Shown here in pieces: positions 8,066 to 15,896 of a stretch of DNA of 64,000 nt. Origin of the DNA: Paenibacillus uliginis N3/975 (GTDB taxonomy: Bacteria > Bacillota > Bacilli > Paenibacillales > Paenibacillaceae). The stretch covers positions 5,639,787 to 5,703,786 of the forward strand of contig NZ_LT840184.1 in the NCBI RefSeq assembly GCF_900177425.1. Reading direction: 5' to 3'. Position numbers and translations under genes: made by a program. Under the pieces are notes generated by a model. It was not told where the DNA came from. It did not search any database and was given only the letters and a program-made list of their open reading frames with translations. Numbering within the stretch: the stretch's first letter is position 1; each line of letters begins with the position of its first letter.

Positions 8066-8524
8066 ATGAATTCCGGTAACAAGAGATTGACCGGGCGTAT
8101 GGATATGGGATTTTATGCGCTGAATAAATTGGCCTGTGCTGGTGCCATTCTGTTACTTCTAACCATTATTTCCTGGCTGTGGCCTGCCAGTGCCGACAGT
8201 CCAGCATCTATCCTCGGGGTCTCCATCCCGCTGGAGCATTGGGTGTATGGCTATGCGTTAATCGCATCCCTGGCTGCCGATGCCATTATTTCTCTACTTC
8301 CGTCATTGAACAACGTGAAACAAGCCGCCCTATACGGAGCAGCCGGCTTCCTGTTCTTCGCTTTATTTACCGGAGGAGACACCGATACATTTTGGGTACG
8401 CGGGTTAGCCGGAGCCTTCATGCTCCTGATGTACTCATGGGGCAAGCAGACTTTCACAAGCCAATCGCTCACCACACCATTTTTTGCGCTTGTGGTCCCG
8501 CTCCTTTGCTGGTTTGTAATCTAG
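8066..8524 (+). CDS. Hypothetical membrane protein, 152 aa
   Basis: Not recognised. There are four to five predicted membrane segments (around residues 20-40, 60-78, 88-105, 113-128 and 135-150). The start chosen is the ATG after ACAGGAGGTTAAGACTT; a longer frame upstream lacks a ribosome binding site. The sequence after its stop (8525-8603) holds a GC-rich inverted repeat (GCGCGATACGCGCGC) without a T-run. Confidence 0.72.
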   Translation: MNSGNKRLTGRMDMGFYALNKLACAGAILLLLTIISWLWPASADSPASILGVSIPLEHWVYGYALIASLAADAIISLLPSLNNVKQAALYGAAGFLFFALFTGGDTDTFWVRGLAGAFMLLMYSWGKQTFTSQSLTTPFFALVVPLLCWFVI

Positions 8525-8603
8525 AAGCGCGATACGCGCGCAGCACCTAGCTCGTGGTGTGGTGTAGCGCGTTGCATGAAGTCTTCGATCTACGGTAAGG
8601 GAA

Positions 8604-9614
8604 TCATAACCCAGTAGCGGCTTCCATGAACGGGCTTGCCCATGCGGAGAACGATAAATGAGTATCCCATGTCACCGTATTTGTGGCTTGGGCACACCCC
8701 CAGAACAGAATCCGCTGGTACAGCATATGGACCTTAAACCGCTTCTCAAAAACGTCCTGATCGCATGATTGTAGTCCCGCTTTATACGCTTGGAGGAACT
8801 GACGTGCCGTACCTTCCTTTCCGTTTTCCAGATACAAAGCTGTCATTTTGGGAAGATCTGCTATTCCGTCGCCAAAATATGAGGTCGTAAAATCAAACAG
8901 CCCGCTCACCTTCCACGAATCTGTCGACTGCTGCAAGAGTAGATTTCCGGGCTTGAAATCACCCATTACAAAGCAAGGGTACTTCAGATCATCAAAGGCT
9001 TCTTTCGATTCTTTCAGCAGCTCTTCCACCCATGCTGTGTCTTCAGCAATTATCTCGGAATAACGTTTGGCGTCATCCAGCCAGTACTTAATCGTATCAA
9101 ACAGCCAGGTCGTGTATGAATCGTGGAAGGGTCGCACGTTCCCTGTAGCGGGATCAAATTCACCGGGTTGGTCCACCTTCCAGCGGTGGAGCTGGAGCAG
9201 CGTGTCGGCAAGTAGGACGGCTATGTCTGATTCATCTTGTGGGTTAAGTTCTGCTTCCAGTTCGGGAGAGAACAGATGACTTCCTGGCAGTCGCGGCATA
9301 AGCGAATAGCTCCACCCAAAAATATCATCGCCCTCATCCACAAGATACGGTGTGGGCACCGGGATGTCGGTATGCTGATCCAAATATTCGATGAAATATC
9401 GCTCCTCCAAAAACTGTCCGGCAAACACAGGATTGCCTTTAAGAACAAACTCACCAGCTGATGAAGACACAAGCAGGGTCTGTCCCATGGCCCCTTGATC
9501 CGTCCTACAGAAGGAAATCAGCCTCCCCAGATCAAACCGGTCCAGCACACTCTGCAGCTGTTCCCCGTTGACTTCACCTAACTTATTGGAAGAAAAGTAT
9601 ATTTGTGTAGTCAA
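8604..9614 (-). CDS. Aminoglycoside phosphotransferase-fold kinase
   Basis: 336-residue APH/choline-kinase-fold protein. The catalytic loop reads VMGDFKPGNLLL (the D and N of the HGDxxxxN motif; Met replaces the usual His) and the metal-binding loop is GLFDFTTSYFGDGIADL. The N-lobe contains a GQTLLVSSSAGEFVLKG strand pair with the ATP-contacting Lys. The start is TTG after CAGGAGTGAGGTTCTA; the longer frame has no ribosome binding site. The substrate may be an antibiotic, a sugar or another small alcohol and cannot be inferred. Confidence 0.8.
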   Translation of the reverse strand: MTTQIYFSSNKLGEVNGEQLQSVLDRFDLGRLISFCRTDQGAMGQTLLVSSSAGEFVLKGNPVFAGQFLEERYFIEYLDQHTDIPVPTPYLVDEGDDIFGWSYSLMPRLPGSHLFSPELEAELNPQDESDIAVLLADTLLQLHRWKVDQPGEFDPATGNVRPFHDSYTTWLFDTIKYWLDDAKRYSEIIAEDTAWVEELLKESKEAFDDLKYPCFVMGDFKPGNLLLQQSTDSWKVSGLFDFTTSYFGDGIADLPKMTALYLENGKEGTARQFLQAYKAGLQSCDQDVFEKRFKVHMLYQRILFWGCAQATNTVTWDTHLSFSAWASPFMEAATGL

Positions 9615-9736
9615 TAGAACCTCACTCCTGATCTGAAGATTATAAAGCTTACTAATTTCTATTATATATGTACCCTTTAAAGAGGACGAGCCCACGCAGT
9701 CCGCAACCTATGACAATTCACTCTTTATTGCTTTAC

Positions 9737-9795
9737 AAAAAAAACGAAGAACGCCGCACCCAGGCCGGATATCGTATCCGTCTGAAGGTGCGGCG
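9737..9795 (-). terminator. Intrinsic terminator after the NAD(P)-binding protein gene
   Basis: CGCCGCACC / GGTGCGGCG stem enclosing an inner CGGATACGATATCCG hairpin, followed on the minus strand by TTCTTCGTTTTTTTT. Confidence 0.75.
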
Positions 9796-9863
9796 CTCTC
9801 TATTCTATACATTGTGCACATCAACTTCATAGGTCATGCGTGGTGCTGTAGACAGCGCATAAA

Positions 9864-10496
9864 TCAATACGCCACTGTGAATCGGGTCCGTATAAATTGC
9901 GGATCGTCCAGCTCATCCAGCATCGCAACTGCATAATCTTCCGCTGAGATGCGGCTCGATCCGCTCTCATCCGTAATCAGCCGGTCCGTACCAATCCGGA
10001 ACTGCCCGGTACGTCGGCCTGGCTCAATGATCGCCGCTGGACTTAAATAAGACCAGTCAAGATCACAGTCCTGATAAATGCCATAAGCGTCCGCATGGGC
10101 CTTCGCTAGAGTACGAACCTCCTCCGGAAATTCCGGTGTATCCATTAGTGCCTCTCCGCTATCCGTAATCAAACTACCGGCGCCGCCTACAATAAGTAGC
10201 CGCTGCACACCCCCGCGTCGTATTCCTTCAATCAGTGCCCGTGCCACTTCCAGCAGTTCTTCCTCTTCGCCGAATCTCGGTCCGTAAGCACTGATGACTG
10301 CATCATGTCCCTTAACGGCTTCAGCAATCGAAGAAGGATCAACGGCATCGGCCCGAACGATGTTCATTTTGTCTTTATGTTCACTGAGCTTATCCGGGTT
10401 TCGAACTACCGCAGTAACTTCATGGCCTCGCCGAATCGCCTCATTCGCAATCCGCATTCCAATCGTTCCTGCTGCTCCAACAACCGCTATTTTCAT
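9864..10496 (-). CDS. NAD(P)H-binding protein (atypical SDR, NmrA/YwnB-like)
   Basis: 210-residue Rossmann protein. It opens with KIAVVGAAGTIGMRIANEAIRRGHEV (GxxGxxG cofactor motif), followed by VVRNPDKL, which contacts the adenosine ribose phosphate, and VSAYGP-like HDAVISAYGP. A central LLIVGGAGSL replaces the classical YxxxK active site. Family members are often redox-linked dehydrogenase-like proteins of unknown substrate. The start was set at the ATG ten codons inside the longest frame (AGGACAAAC before it). It is followed by its own terminator. Confidence 0.8.
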   Translation of the reverse strand: MKIAVVGAAGTIGMRIANEAIRRGHEVTAVVRNPDKLSEHKDKMNIVRADAVDPSSIAEAVKGHDAVISAYGPRFGEEEELLEVARALIEGIRRGGVQRLLIVGGAGSLITDSGEALMDTPEFPEEVRTLAKAHADAYGIYQDCDLDWSYLSPAAIIEPGRRTGQFRIGTDRLITDESGSSRISAEDYAVAMLDELDDPQFIRTRFTVAY

Positions 10497-10776
10497 GTTT
10501 GTCCTGCCCCTTTCAACTATGATCATTTCATCGTCTTTTTCGGTTCAAACCTTGATATTTCACAAATTTTAGCAATAAAGCAACCAAAGACCTATATTAA
10601 TATGCATTATTTTCACCGATAGTATAGATAGACATGCATAACTACGAAAAATATTTGCGCAAAAATCCCTCGCCCTTTGCGTTGGCCTTATGTTTTGTCG
10701 AATAATGATGAATCACATCTAACCATGTCCCTCCTGTCTCTATTTATCAAAACAATGTGTAAGGAGAACATTATTC

Positions 10777-11670
10777 ATGAGAAATCAATCCAATCACCGA
10801 TTCTACCTGTTGCTTGCCTGCTGTCTATTGTTCCTCGGCAGTCTGGCCCTCCCATCCAACAGAGCCCAGGCTCAGCCGAAACAAAAAGCAACCTGGTTTT
10901 GGGACACAGCTATGATCAAGGAATCATCCGAGGATATTCTGTCCTTCGCTTCCGCTAATGGCGTGAACACATTTTATCTGCAAATGAACCGTGATGTACG
11001 TCCAGAATACTACAAGAACTTTATCCGTCAAGCCACGGCAAGAGGCATTGAAGTCCACGTCCTTGGAGGCTCACCTAGCTGGTCGCTCGAGTCAGAACGC
11101 TACCGTCTGGAAATCTTTTTGGACTGGACCGCTGCTTATCAGGCATCCGCTGCCCCTGAGGAACGTTTTACCGGTGTACATATTGATATCGAGCCGCACG
11201 TGCTTGGTGAATGGAGTACAAACCGTTCTTCCCTGATCAAGCAGTGGCAGAGTAATGTTCGCTTTCTGGCCGACGGAGTACGTTCCCTGAACCTTCCGAT
11301 TACGGCTGATATTCCATTCTGGCTGTATACTTACAATCTGCCAGATGACTCCATGTCGATGAGCCGCTGGATCATTTCCAAAGTAGATGCTGTCGTCGTA
11401 ATGGCTTACCGTGACCAGGCCACCAACATATATAATCTGGCCATTCCGGAAATGGATGAAGCTACTGAACTTGGCAAAAAAGCAATCATTGCTGTCGAAA
11501 CGAAATCAGGCGGTGAAGGAAATTTCATCACGTTCTATGAAGAAGGCTCCTCCATCATGAATGAACAGCTGCAACAGGTGGATGCCATGGCAGCTCAGCA
11601 CGCGTCTTATGACGGTCTTGCCATTCACGAGTACAGAGCTTGGAAGGATCTAGTTGACCGGGGGAATTAA
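10777..11670 (+). CDS. Secreted (beta/alpha)-barrel-like protein, possible glycosidase
   Basis: 297-residue exported protein. An N-terminal signal peptide (LLLACCLLFLGSLALP...AQAQ) is cleaved probably after AQA at about residue 33. The mature part resembles a TIM-barrel hydrolase: VNTFYLQMNRDV, ARGIEVHVLGG, a VHIDIEPHVLGEW strand with acidic residues at its end, LPITADIPFW, DAVVVMAYRDQ and AIIAVETKS. The pattern is like GH18/GH26-type or putative endo-glycosidase barrels, but I do not recognise the family. Start: ATG after AAGGAGAACATTATTC. It is a single gene followed by a terminator. Confidence 0.75.
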   Translation: MRNQSNHRFYLLLACCLLFLGSLALPSNRAQAQPKQKATWFWDTAMIKESSEDILSFASANGVNTFYLQMNRDVRPEYYKNFIRQATARGIEVHVLGGSPSWSLESERYRLEIFLDWTAAYQASAAPEERFTGVHIDIEPHVLGEWSTNRSSLIKQWQSNVRFLADGVRSLNLPITADIPFWLYTYNLPDDSMSMSRWIISKVDAVVVMAYRDQATNIYNLAIPEMDEATELGKKAIIAVETKSGGEGNFITFYEEGSSIMNEQLQQVDAMAAQHASYDGLAIHEYRAWKDLVDRGN

Positions 11671-11720
11671 GCATGTATTTCACCTCACAATTCCTTGAAA
11701 CATCAAACGTTTCACACATA

Positions 11721-11746
11721 AAAGGCCGCCGGTAACGGCAGCCTTT
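11721..11746. terminator. Intrinsic terminator, probably serving both strands
   Basis: AAAGGC-c-GCCG-GTAA-CGGC-a-GCCTTT hairpin, 50 bp after the secreted-protein gene. The T-run is short on both sides. Confidence 0.6.
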
Positions 11747-11803
11747 ACTCTTGTTCGCTCTTACGTCACAAACACTCCAATCGAACATCCCCGCTCCAAC
11801 TGA

Positions 11804-11893
11804 TCATGCTGCCAATAGAAGTAAGAGTACATAACCGAGTGTCAGTTTCGCACGCTTTATGGGACCTTTTTCTATGGGTATATGTGTATTCAT
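11804..11893 (-). CDS. Possible small membrane peptide, 29 aa
   Basis: Frame MNTHIPIEKGPIKRAK followed by a hydrophobic stretch (LTLGYVLLLLLAA) and a stop. The ribosome binding site is excellent (AAGGAGGGAATTCGT before the ATG). A basic half followed by a short hydrophobic helix suggests a membrane-associated peptide. Minus-strand transcription would end at the hairpin at 11721-11746. No homologue is recognised. Confidence 0.45.
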   Translation of the reverse strand: MNTHIPIEKGPIKRAKLTLGYVLLLLLAA

Positions 11894-12228
11894 ACGAATT
11901 CCCTCCTTGATTCCGAGTGAAATTTCATACGCACGTGATCCTGTATATTTCAGTATATTCCCCGCATCAATTTTGACCACAACTAAATTTGTTTCCTAAG
12001 AGCAAAAAAATAGCAGCAAGGAAGAAACAAAACCAAACTTGCCAATTCCCCTAAGGCATTGAATATGGTGCTTTTTACACAGACAGCCGTCTTCTTCTTG
12101 CAGTGCCTGTGATATGTCTTTTCCGTGAAAAAACGAACCTTGTCTCTTCTATAAAAGAGTACAGCTTGTCTTGAAATCCCATCCTTCTTGTGCAATAGTG
12201 AAAGAAGAAAATTGAAGGAGGGGTCGGC

Positions 12229-13161
12229 TTGTCCCTTGCTGAATGGATTGATGGTTTTTTCGGCTCGATGGAAGGTCTGCTGGCAGTGCTGTTGTCAGCG
12301 GCCGTATTCCTGGGCATATACATATATAGTGCTACCCGACTTCAGGCCGCCCGAACGGAGACGCTGGAACGCATAAGGCAGTCCTTGACACTTTACACAC
12401 AGCTGGCCGGACCGCTCACCGCCGTTATCGAACATCCTGACGAGGCAGACCTGCCTGATGAGCAGCTCGTGGGACTCTTGCAGGAATGTAAAGCGGCAGA
12501 TCGGCTGACGATGGATCTGCTGGAGCAGATCGACAACTATCTGCGCGACCGTGACGATTCAAGGCTGCCGCAGTTGAGCAGAACCTTGGAACGTGAGATG
12601 AATGGGCTCGTTCGGGAACGCGGCGAACTTCTTCGCCGCATAGAAACTCCTGGTTGGGGAAGCGGTCTGTGGCTGCTGCTGAAGCCAGCTGTACCTGGCG
12701 TAGCTTTTGCTGCTGCTGTGTTCTGGACCTTTGAGCTCATCTCTGAGCTGCAGTATCCAGAGGCATGGACGGCCCCCGAGGTATGGTGCCTGTGGCTCTC
12801 CTGGATGATTGCTACTGTTTCCTTTTATCGACTGCTGATGGACTCCAGACGCCGTTCGCTCGGCGTGATCTTCTATGGGCTTCATTTTCTGATTGCTGCA
12901 ACCGCTCTGCCGAACCTGGTCTGGCCCGAAGCTTCCCCTTATGTGCTGGCCACACAGCTGATGCTGTACCTGACAGGATTCTGGTTCACGTCTACCCGCT
13001 CCAGAAAAGAACGGCCTTATGCGGGCCATCCGGAACTGCTGGAGATGTACTCACAGCATCCCGGGGCTGCGTCAGAGGACGACATCCAATCAGCTAAATG
13101 TCCCTCCCCCCTGCCTCCCCGCGATGGCAGCACAGGCAGCAAGCATCGTTCTCTTAAATAA
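12229..13161 (+). CDS. Hypothetical membrane protein with coiled-coil, 310 aa
   Basis: Not recognised. The protein starts with a short amphipathic stretch and one membrane helix (residues about 15-34). A roughly 110-residue charged, helical segment follows (TETLERIRQSL ... RERGELLRRIE), then four hydrophobic helices (about 145-165, 180-200, 215-230, 240-255) and a Pro/Ser-rich C-terminal tail. The start is TTG after GAAGGAGGGGTCGGC. It has its own terminator. The N-terminal TM plus coiled region suggests self-association, but no function can be named. Confidence 0.68.
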   Translation: MSLAEWIDGFFGSMEGLLAVLLSAAVFLGIYIYSATRLQAARTETLERIRQSLTLYTQLAGPLTAVIEHPDEADLPDEQLVGLLQECKAADRLTMDLLEQIDNYLRDRDDSRLPQLSRTLEREMNGLVRERGELLRRIETPGWGSGLWLLLKPAVPGVAFAAAVFWTFELISELQYPEAWTAPEVWCLWLSWMIATVSFYRLLMDSRRRSLGVIFYGLHFLIAATALPNLVWPEASPYVLATQLMLYLTGFWFTSTRSRKERPYAGHPELLEMYSQHPGAASEDDIQSAKCPSPLPPRDGSTGSKHRSLK

Positions 13162-13171
13162 ATATCCACAT

Positions 13172-13214
13172 AAAGGCGTCCTAGGGTCAATATCGACCAA
13201 CAGGACGTCTTTTT
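13172..13214 (+). terminator. Intrinsic terminator after the 310-aa membrane protein gene
   Basis: AGGCGTCCT / AGGACGTCT stem with an inner GGTC...GACC pairing, followed by TTTTT. Confidence 0.8.
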
Positions 13215-13284
13215 AATGTTGAATAATCCTGTCAATCCTCCATGAAAGACAATTACCCCTTCATTCTCATCTCGACAAATAACT

Positions 13285-13314
13285 TTACTTGTGTTAATTT
13301 ATTTACACAAGTAA
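13285..13314 (+). promoter_or_regulatory. 30-bp palindromic operator upstream of the TetR gene
   Basis: Perfect 10-bp arms TTACTTGTGT and ACACAAGTAA separated by 10 bp of A+T. It lies 55 bp before the TetR-family gene and overlaps the likely promoter (TTGTGT ... TAAATA). It is very probably the autoregulatory site of that repressor. Confidence 0.7.
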
Positions 13315-13368
13315 ATATTCAATGGAACAATCTCACTCATTCCGCATTATCAGAGAAAGGAGACATTC

Positions 13369-14001
13369 ATGAACCAACCTCATATTCCCTTACGGGAACT
13401 CAAAAAAGCCAAAACAAGAATAGCCTTGTACGAGGCCGCGATGTCACTGATCGGAGACCGCGTGTTCCGTGAAGTCATGCTGGACGACATTTGCCGGATG
13501 GCAGAGGTATCACGGGTAACCTACTTCAACCTGTTCCGCAAAAAAGAAGATCTGCTTCTGTATTTCATGCGAATCTGGCTGACGGGCAGGATCATCGACA
13601 TCCAAGAGCAGCAACTTCGCGGTTTTGAAGCAGTTCGGCATCTATATCGCCATATTGCAGAACAGTCACGGGAAAAAGCCGGAATTATGCCAAGCCTGAT
13701 TGCCTTTTTGTCGGAAATGAAAATGCATCCGTGTATGCCGGAACTCAGTCAAGCTGAAGTTCAGCTTCTGTTTCCCGGTCATGAGGAGCTTGGCGCCGAA
13801 TCTCCCGATATGTTTGCTCTATTTGAACGTTGTATGTCAGAGGCCGCTCAAGATGGCACACTAAAACCCGGGGTTCCCATACCGGAAGCTATACAGTTTC
13901 TGTTTATGGTGTTTTATGGCGCTTTTCTTACTTCACAGCTCTACGCTTCGGATGATATTGGATTCTTTTATGAAGCCCAGCTTAAATTGATTGAGAATTA
14001 G
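13369..14001 (+). CDS. TetR/AcrR family transcriptional regulator
   Basis: 210-residue regulator. The N-terminal HTH has the family signature VMLDDICRMAEVSRVTYFNLFRKKEDLLLYF; the C-terminal helical domain would bind the inducer. The ATG follows GAAAGGAGACATTC. A long perfect palindrome sits in the promoter region, which indicates autoregulation, and the DUF4188 gene begins 20 bp after the stop, so the two form an operon. The inducer is unknown. Confidence 0.9.
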   Translation: MNQPHIPLRELKKAKTRIALYEAAMSLIGDRVFREVMLDDICRMAEVSRVTYFNLFRKKEDLLLYFMRIWLTGRIIDIQEQQLRGFEAVRHLYRHIAEQSREKAGIMPSLIAFLSEMKMHPCMPELSQAEVQLLFPGHEELGAESPDMFALFERCMSEAAQDGTLKPGVPIPEAIQFLFMVFYGAFLTSQLYASDDIGFFYEAQLKLIEN

Positions 14002-14021
14002 AGATTTAGGGAGGAGTTAAT

Positions 14022-14540
14022 ATGGGTAAAGTGATACCAGGCCGCTATACGGCCCAGATGGATGGTTCGTTTGTTGTGTTTATTATCGGAATGCGGGTCA
14101 ACCGCCTGTGGGCAATCCACAAATGGCTGCCGGTCTTTCGGGCTATGGGGCCCATGATGCGAGAGCTTTATACGAATCGGGAGATTGGTTTTCTGGATGG
14201 GAGCGTACATTTATCTTGGCGCGGCGTAAGCCTCATCCAATATTGGAGATCCTTCGAGGAGCTCGAACATTATGCGCGACATGGAGACAATCATCTTAAA
14301 GCTTGGAAAAATTTCAACCGCAGCATTGGAACAGACGGCACCGTCGGTATTTATCATGAAACGTATATGGTGCAGCAGGGTCAACACGAGTCTGTATATA
14401 ACAACATGCCGATATTCGGACTAGCTAAAGCAGGCCATCACATTCCGGCAACTGGAAGAAAAGAAACGGCGAGCCGCAGACTCGGCCGGGATAGCGAACC
14501 TGCTGTACCCACTCCGCCGAATCCTCTACAGCGCGGATGA
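14022..14540 (+). CDS. DUF4188 family protein (monooxygenase-like fold)
   Basis: 172-residue cytoplasmic protein. VIPGRYTAQMDGSFVVFIIGMRVNRLWAIHKWLPVFRAM, the LSWRGVSLIQYWRSFEELEHYAR segment and IYHETYMVQQGQHESVYNNMP match the DUF4188 pattern, a ferredoxin-like dimeric alpha/beta-barrel family. The His and Tyr/Trp residues of the central segment suggest heme or small-ligand binding but this is inference. It is translated from GGGAGGAGTTAAT-ATG, directly after the TetR gene that presumably represses it. The C-terminal 35 residues are low-complexity. Confidence 0.8.
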   Translation: MGKVIPGRYTAQMDGSFVVFIIGMRVNRLWAIHKWLPVFRAMGPMMRELYTNREIGFLDGSVHLSWRGVSLIQYWRSFEELEHYARHGDNHLKAWKNFNRSIGTDGTVGIYHETYMVQQGQHESVYNNMPIFGLAKAGHHIPATGRKETASRRLGRDSEPAVPTPPNPLQRG

Positions 14541-14565
14541 TGTGCAGGATATCAAGAGCCATATG

Positions 14566-14606
14566 AAAAAAGCACTTCCGGATAAAGATTTCCGAAAGTG
14601 CTTTTT
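14566..14606. terminator. Bidirectional intrinsic terminator
   Basis: AAAAAGCACTTCCGG / CCGAAAGTGCTTTTT with one mismatch, between convergent DUF4188 and yezD genes. Confidence 0.85.
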
Positions 14607-14619
14607 ATGCGGCCCGGCT

Positions 14620-14847
14620 CTACTTCGTACCCGAACGAGGTGTTTGCTGCCTGGCTGAAATCCGGCTGGACTTTTCCGGTGGGACGGCGCCAGAGGACGT
14701 ATTCCCAAAACGCTTGCGCTCCGTGCGTTCCATCTGAACGATCTGTCCCTCATGCACAACGATATGCAGCGAACCGAACTCCATATCGTCCAGAAGGCCT
14801 GCAATACGTTCCAGCCACGTTTCATCCACTTTTAAAGGTTTCGCCAT
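14620..14847 (-). CDS. yezD: YezD family small protein (DUF2292)
   Basis: 75-residue protein. The core WLERIAGLLDDMEFGSLHIVVHEGQIVQMERTERKRF is the DUF2292/YezD pattern, a small fold often encoded with sulfur-assimilation genes. The start is the ATG after AAAGGAGGCGGTATCC. The C-terminal 25 residues are basic, Ser/Pro-rich and probably disordered. It is the last gene of the sbp-cysT-cysW operon, 160 bp after cysW. Its molecular role is not known. Confidence 0.85.
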   Translation of the reverse strand: MAKPLKVDETWLERIAGLLDDMEFGSLHIVVHEGQIVQMERTERKRFGNTSSGAVPPEKSSRISARQQTPRSGTK

Positions 14848-15008
14848 GGATACCGCCTCCTTTACCCGGGTCATAAGCCCTTTTATGATACCGCTGCGCT
14901 TAACAATAATAATCCCCATCAAGAAATCCGGAAGCATCCGGATTCAAAAAACATCCTTATCCAACCTGTATAGTATGAATTAAACTTAGCATGGTCTGGA
15001 AACCTATG

Positions 15009-15872
15009 TCAATGGGCACTTTTTCGTGATAACCAATTTTTGAGCAGCAATGTAATGAGAGCCAGAAGCAGAAGCAGAGACGCTACCGCGAAGGATACCG
15101 AGAATTGGTATTCGTTATACAATATTTCTACATGAAGCGGCAATGTATTCGTCTCCCCCCGGATGTGACCGGATACGACAGATACCGCACCGAATTCTCC
15201 CATAGCTCTCGCGTTACACAGGATGATACCATACAGAAGTCCCCACTTGATGTTCGGCAACGTAACCCGCCAGAATATGTGCCAACCGCCTGCTCCAAGG
15301 GTTACCGCTGCCTCCTCCTCCTTCGTCCCCTGATCCTCCATTAACGGAATCAGTTCCTTCGCAACGAACGGAAAGGTAACAAACAGGGTGGCGAGGACGA
15401 TGCCCGGTAGGGCGAATATAATCTTGATGTCATGCCCATCCAGCCATGGTCCGAGCCATCCCTGCCGTCCAAAAACCAGAACAAAGATTAATCCGCCTAT
15501 CACGGGAGAGACAGCAAAAGGCAGATCAATCAGTGTAATCAGCAATCCTTTTCCTTTAAAGCTGAATTTCGTTATACTCCAAGCTGCAATGACGCCGAAT
15601 ATCGTATTCAGCGGAACGGTGATGACTGCCACGAGCAGCGTCAGCCGTAGCGCCGACAACGCATCGGGATCGGACAGTGCCGCGGTGTAAACGTCCCAAC
15701 CCTTTTTCAGCGCCTCGGTTAGTACGGTCAAAAGCGGCAACACGATCAGCCACAGCAGCACCATACCCGCCGCACTGATCAAGGTCCATTTCACCCACAC
15801 TTTCTCCGCTGATGCCGGAGAGGAAGGGACGCTGCCGGGTATTCCCCGTGCCATCGGTACGGTTCCTGCCAT
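15009..15872 (-). CDS. cysW: Sulfate ABC transporter permease CysW
   Basis: 287-residue inner-membrane permease with six predicted helices and a binding-protein-dependent-transport (EAA) loop, VAKELIPLMEDQGTKEEEAAVTLGAGGWHIFWRVTLPNIKWGLLYG. The residues NARAMGEFGAVSVVSGHIRGETNTLPLHVEILYNEY are diagnostic of sulfate/thiosulfate permeases. It would dimerise with CysT. The ATG follows AAGGAGGATTTTATC, 24 bp after the cysT stop. No cysA ATPase gene is in the operon; the ATPase must be encoded elsewhere. Confidence 0.95.
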   Translation of the reverse strand: MAGTVPMARGIPGSVPSSPASAEKVWVKWTLISAAGMVLLWLIVLPLLTVLTEALKKGWDVYTAALSDPDALSALRLTLLVAVITVPLNTIFGVIAAWSITKFSFKGKGLLITLIDLPFAVSPVIGGLIFVLVFGRQGWLGPWLDGHDIKIIFALPGIVLATLFVTFPFVAKELIPLMEDQGTKEEEAAVTLGAGGWHIFWRVTLPNIKWGLLYGIILCNARAMGEFGAVSVVSGHIRGETNTLPLHVEILYNEYQFSVSFAVASLLLLLALITLLLKNWLSRKSAH

Positions 15873-15896
15873 GATAAAATCCTCCTTGTTCTCCGT

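Larger units (their letters stand above)
11671..12228. other. Gene-poor 558-bp stretch
   Basis: It holds the terminator of the secreted-protein gene, a possible 29-residue membrane peptide on the minus strand (11804-11893), and about 330 bp of A+T-rich sequence (11894-12228) with the promoter region of the 310-residue membrane protein. A TTG-start frame on the minus strand here (11983-12195) has no ribosome binding site and was not called. A CcpA-like AAACGTTT core lies at 11705-11712, downstream of a gene, and is probably not functional. Confidence 0.5.

Noticed and set aside
8525..8603. GC-rich inverted repeat GCGCGATACGCGCGC as a terminator
   Set aside because: There is no T-run on either strand and the stem is short.
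10677..10958. Frame overlapping the secreted-protein start
   Set aside because: It has no site and overlaps the signal-peptide coding region in another frame, so is a shadow.
11701..11716. CcpA-like cre site near ATCAAACGTTTCACA
   Set aside because: It is located between a stop codon and a terminator, where no promoter is expected.
11983..12195. 70-codon minus-strand frame with a basic, Cys-containing product
   Set aside because: TTG start without ribosome binding site; composition reflects A+T-rich non-coding sequence.
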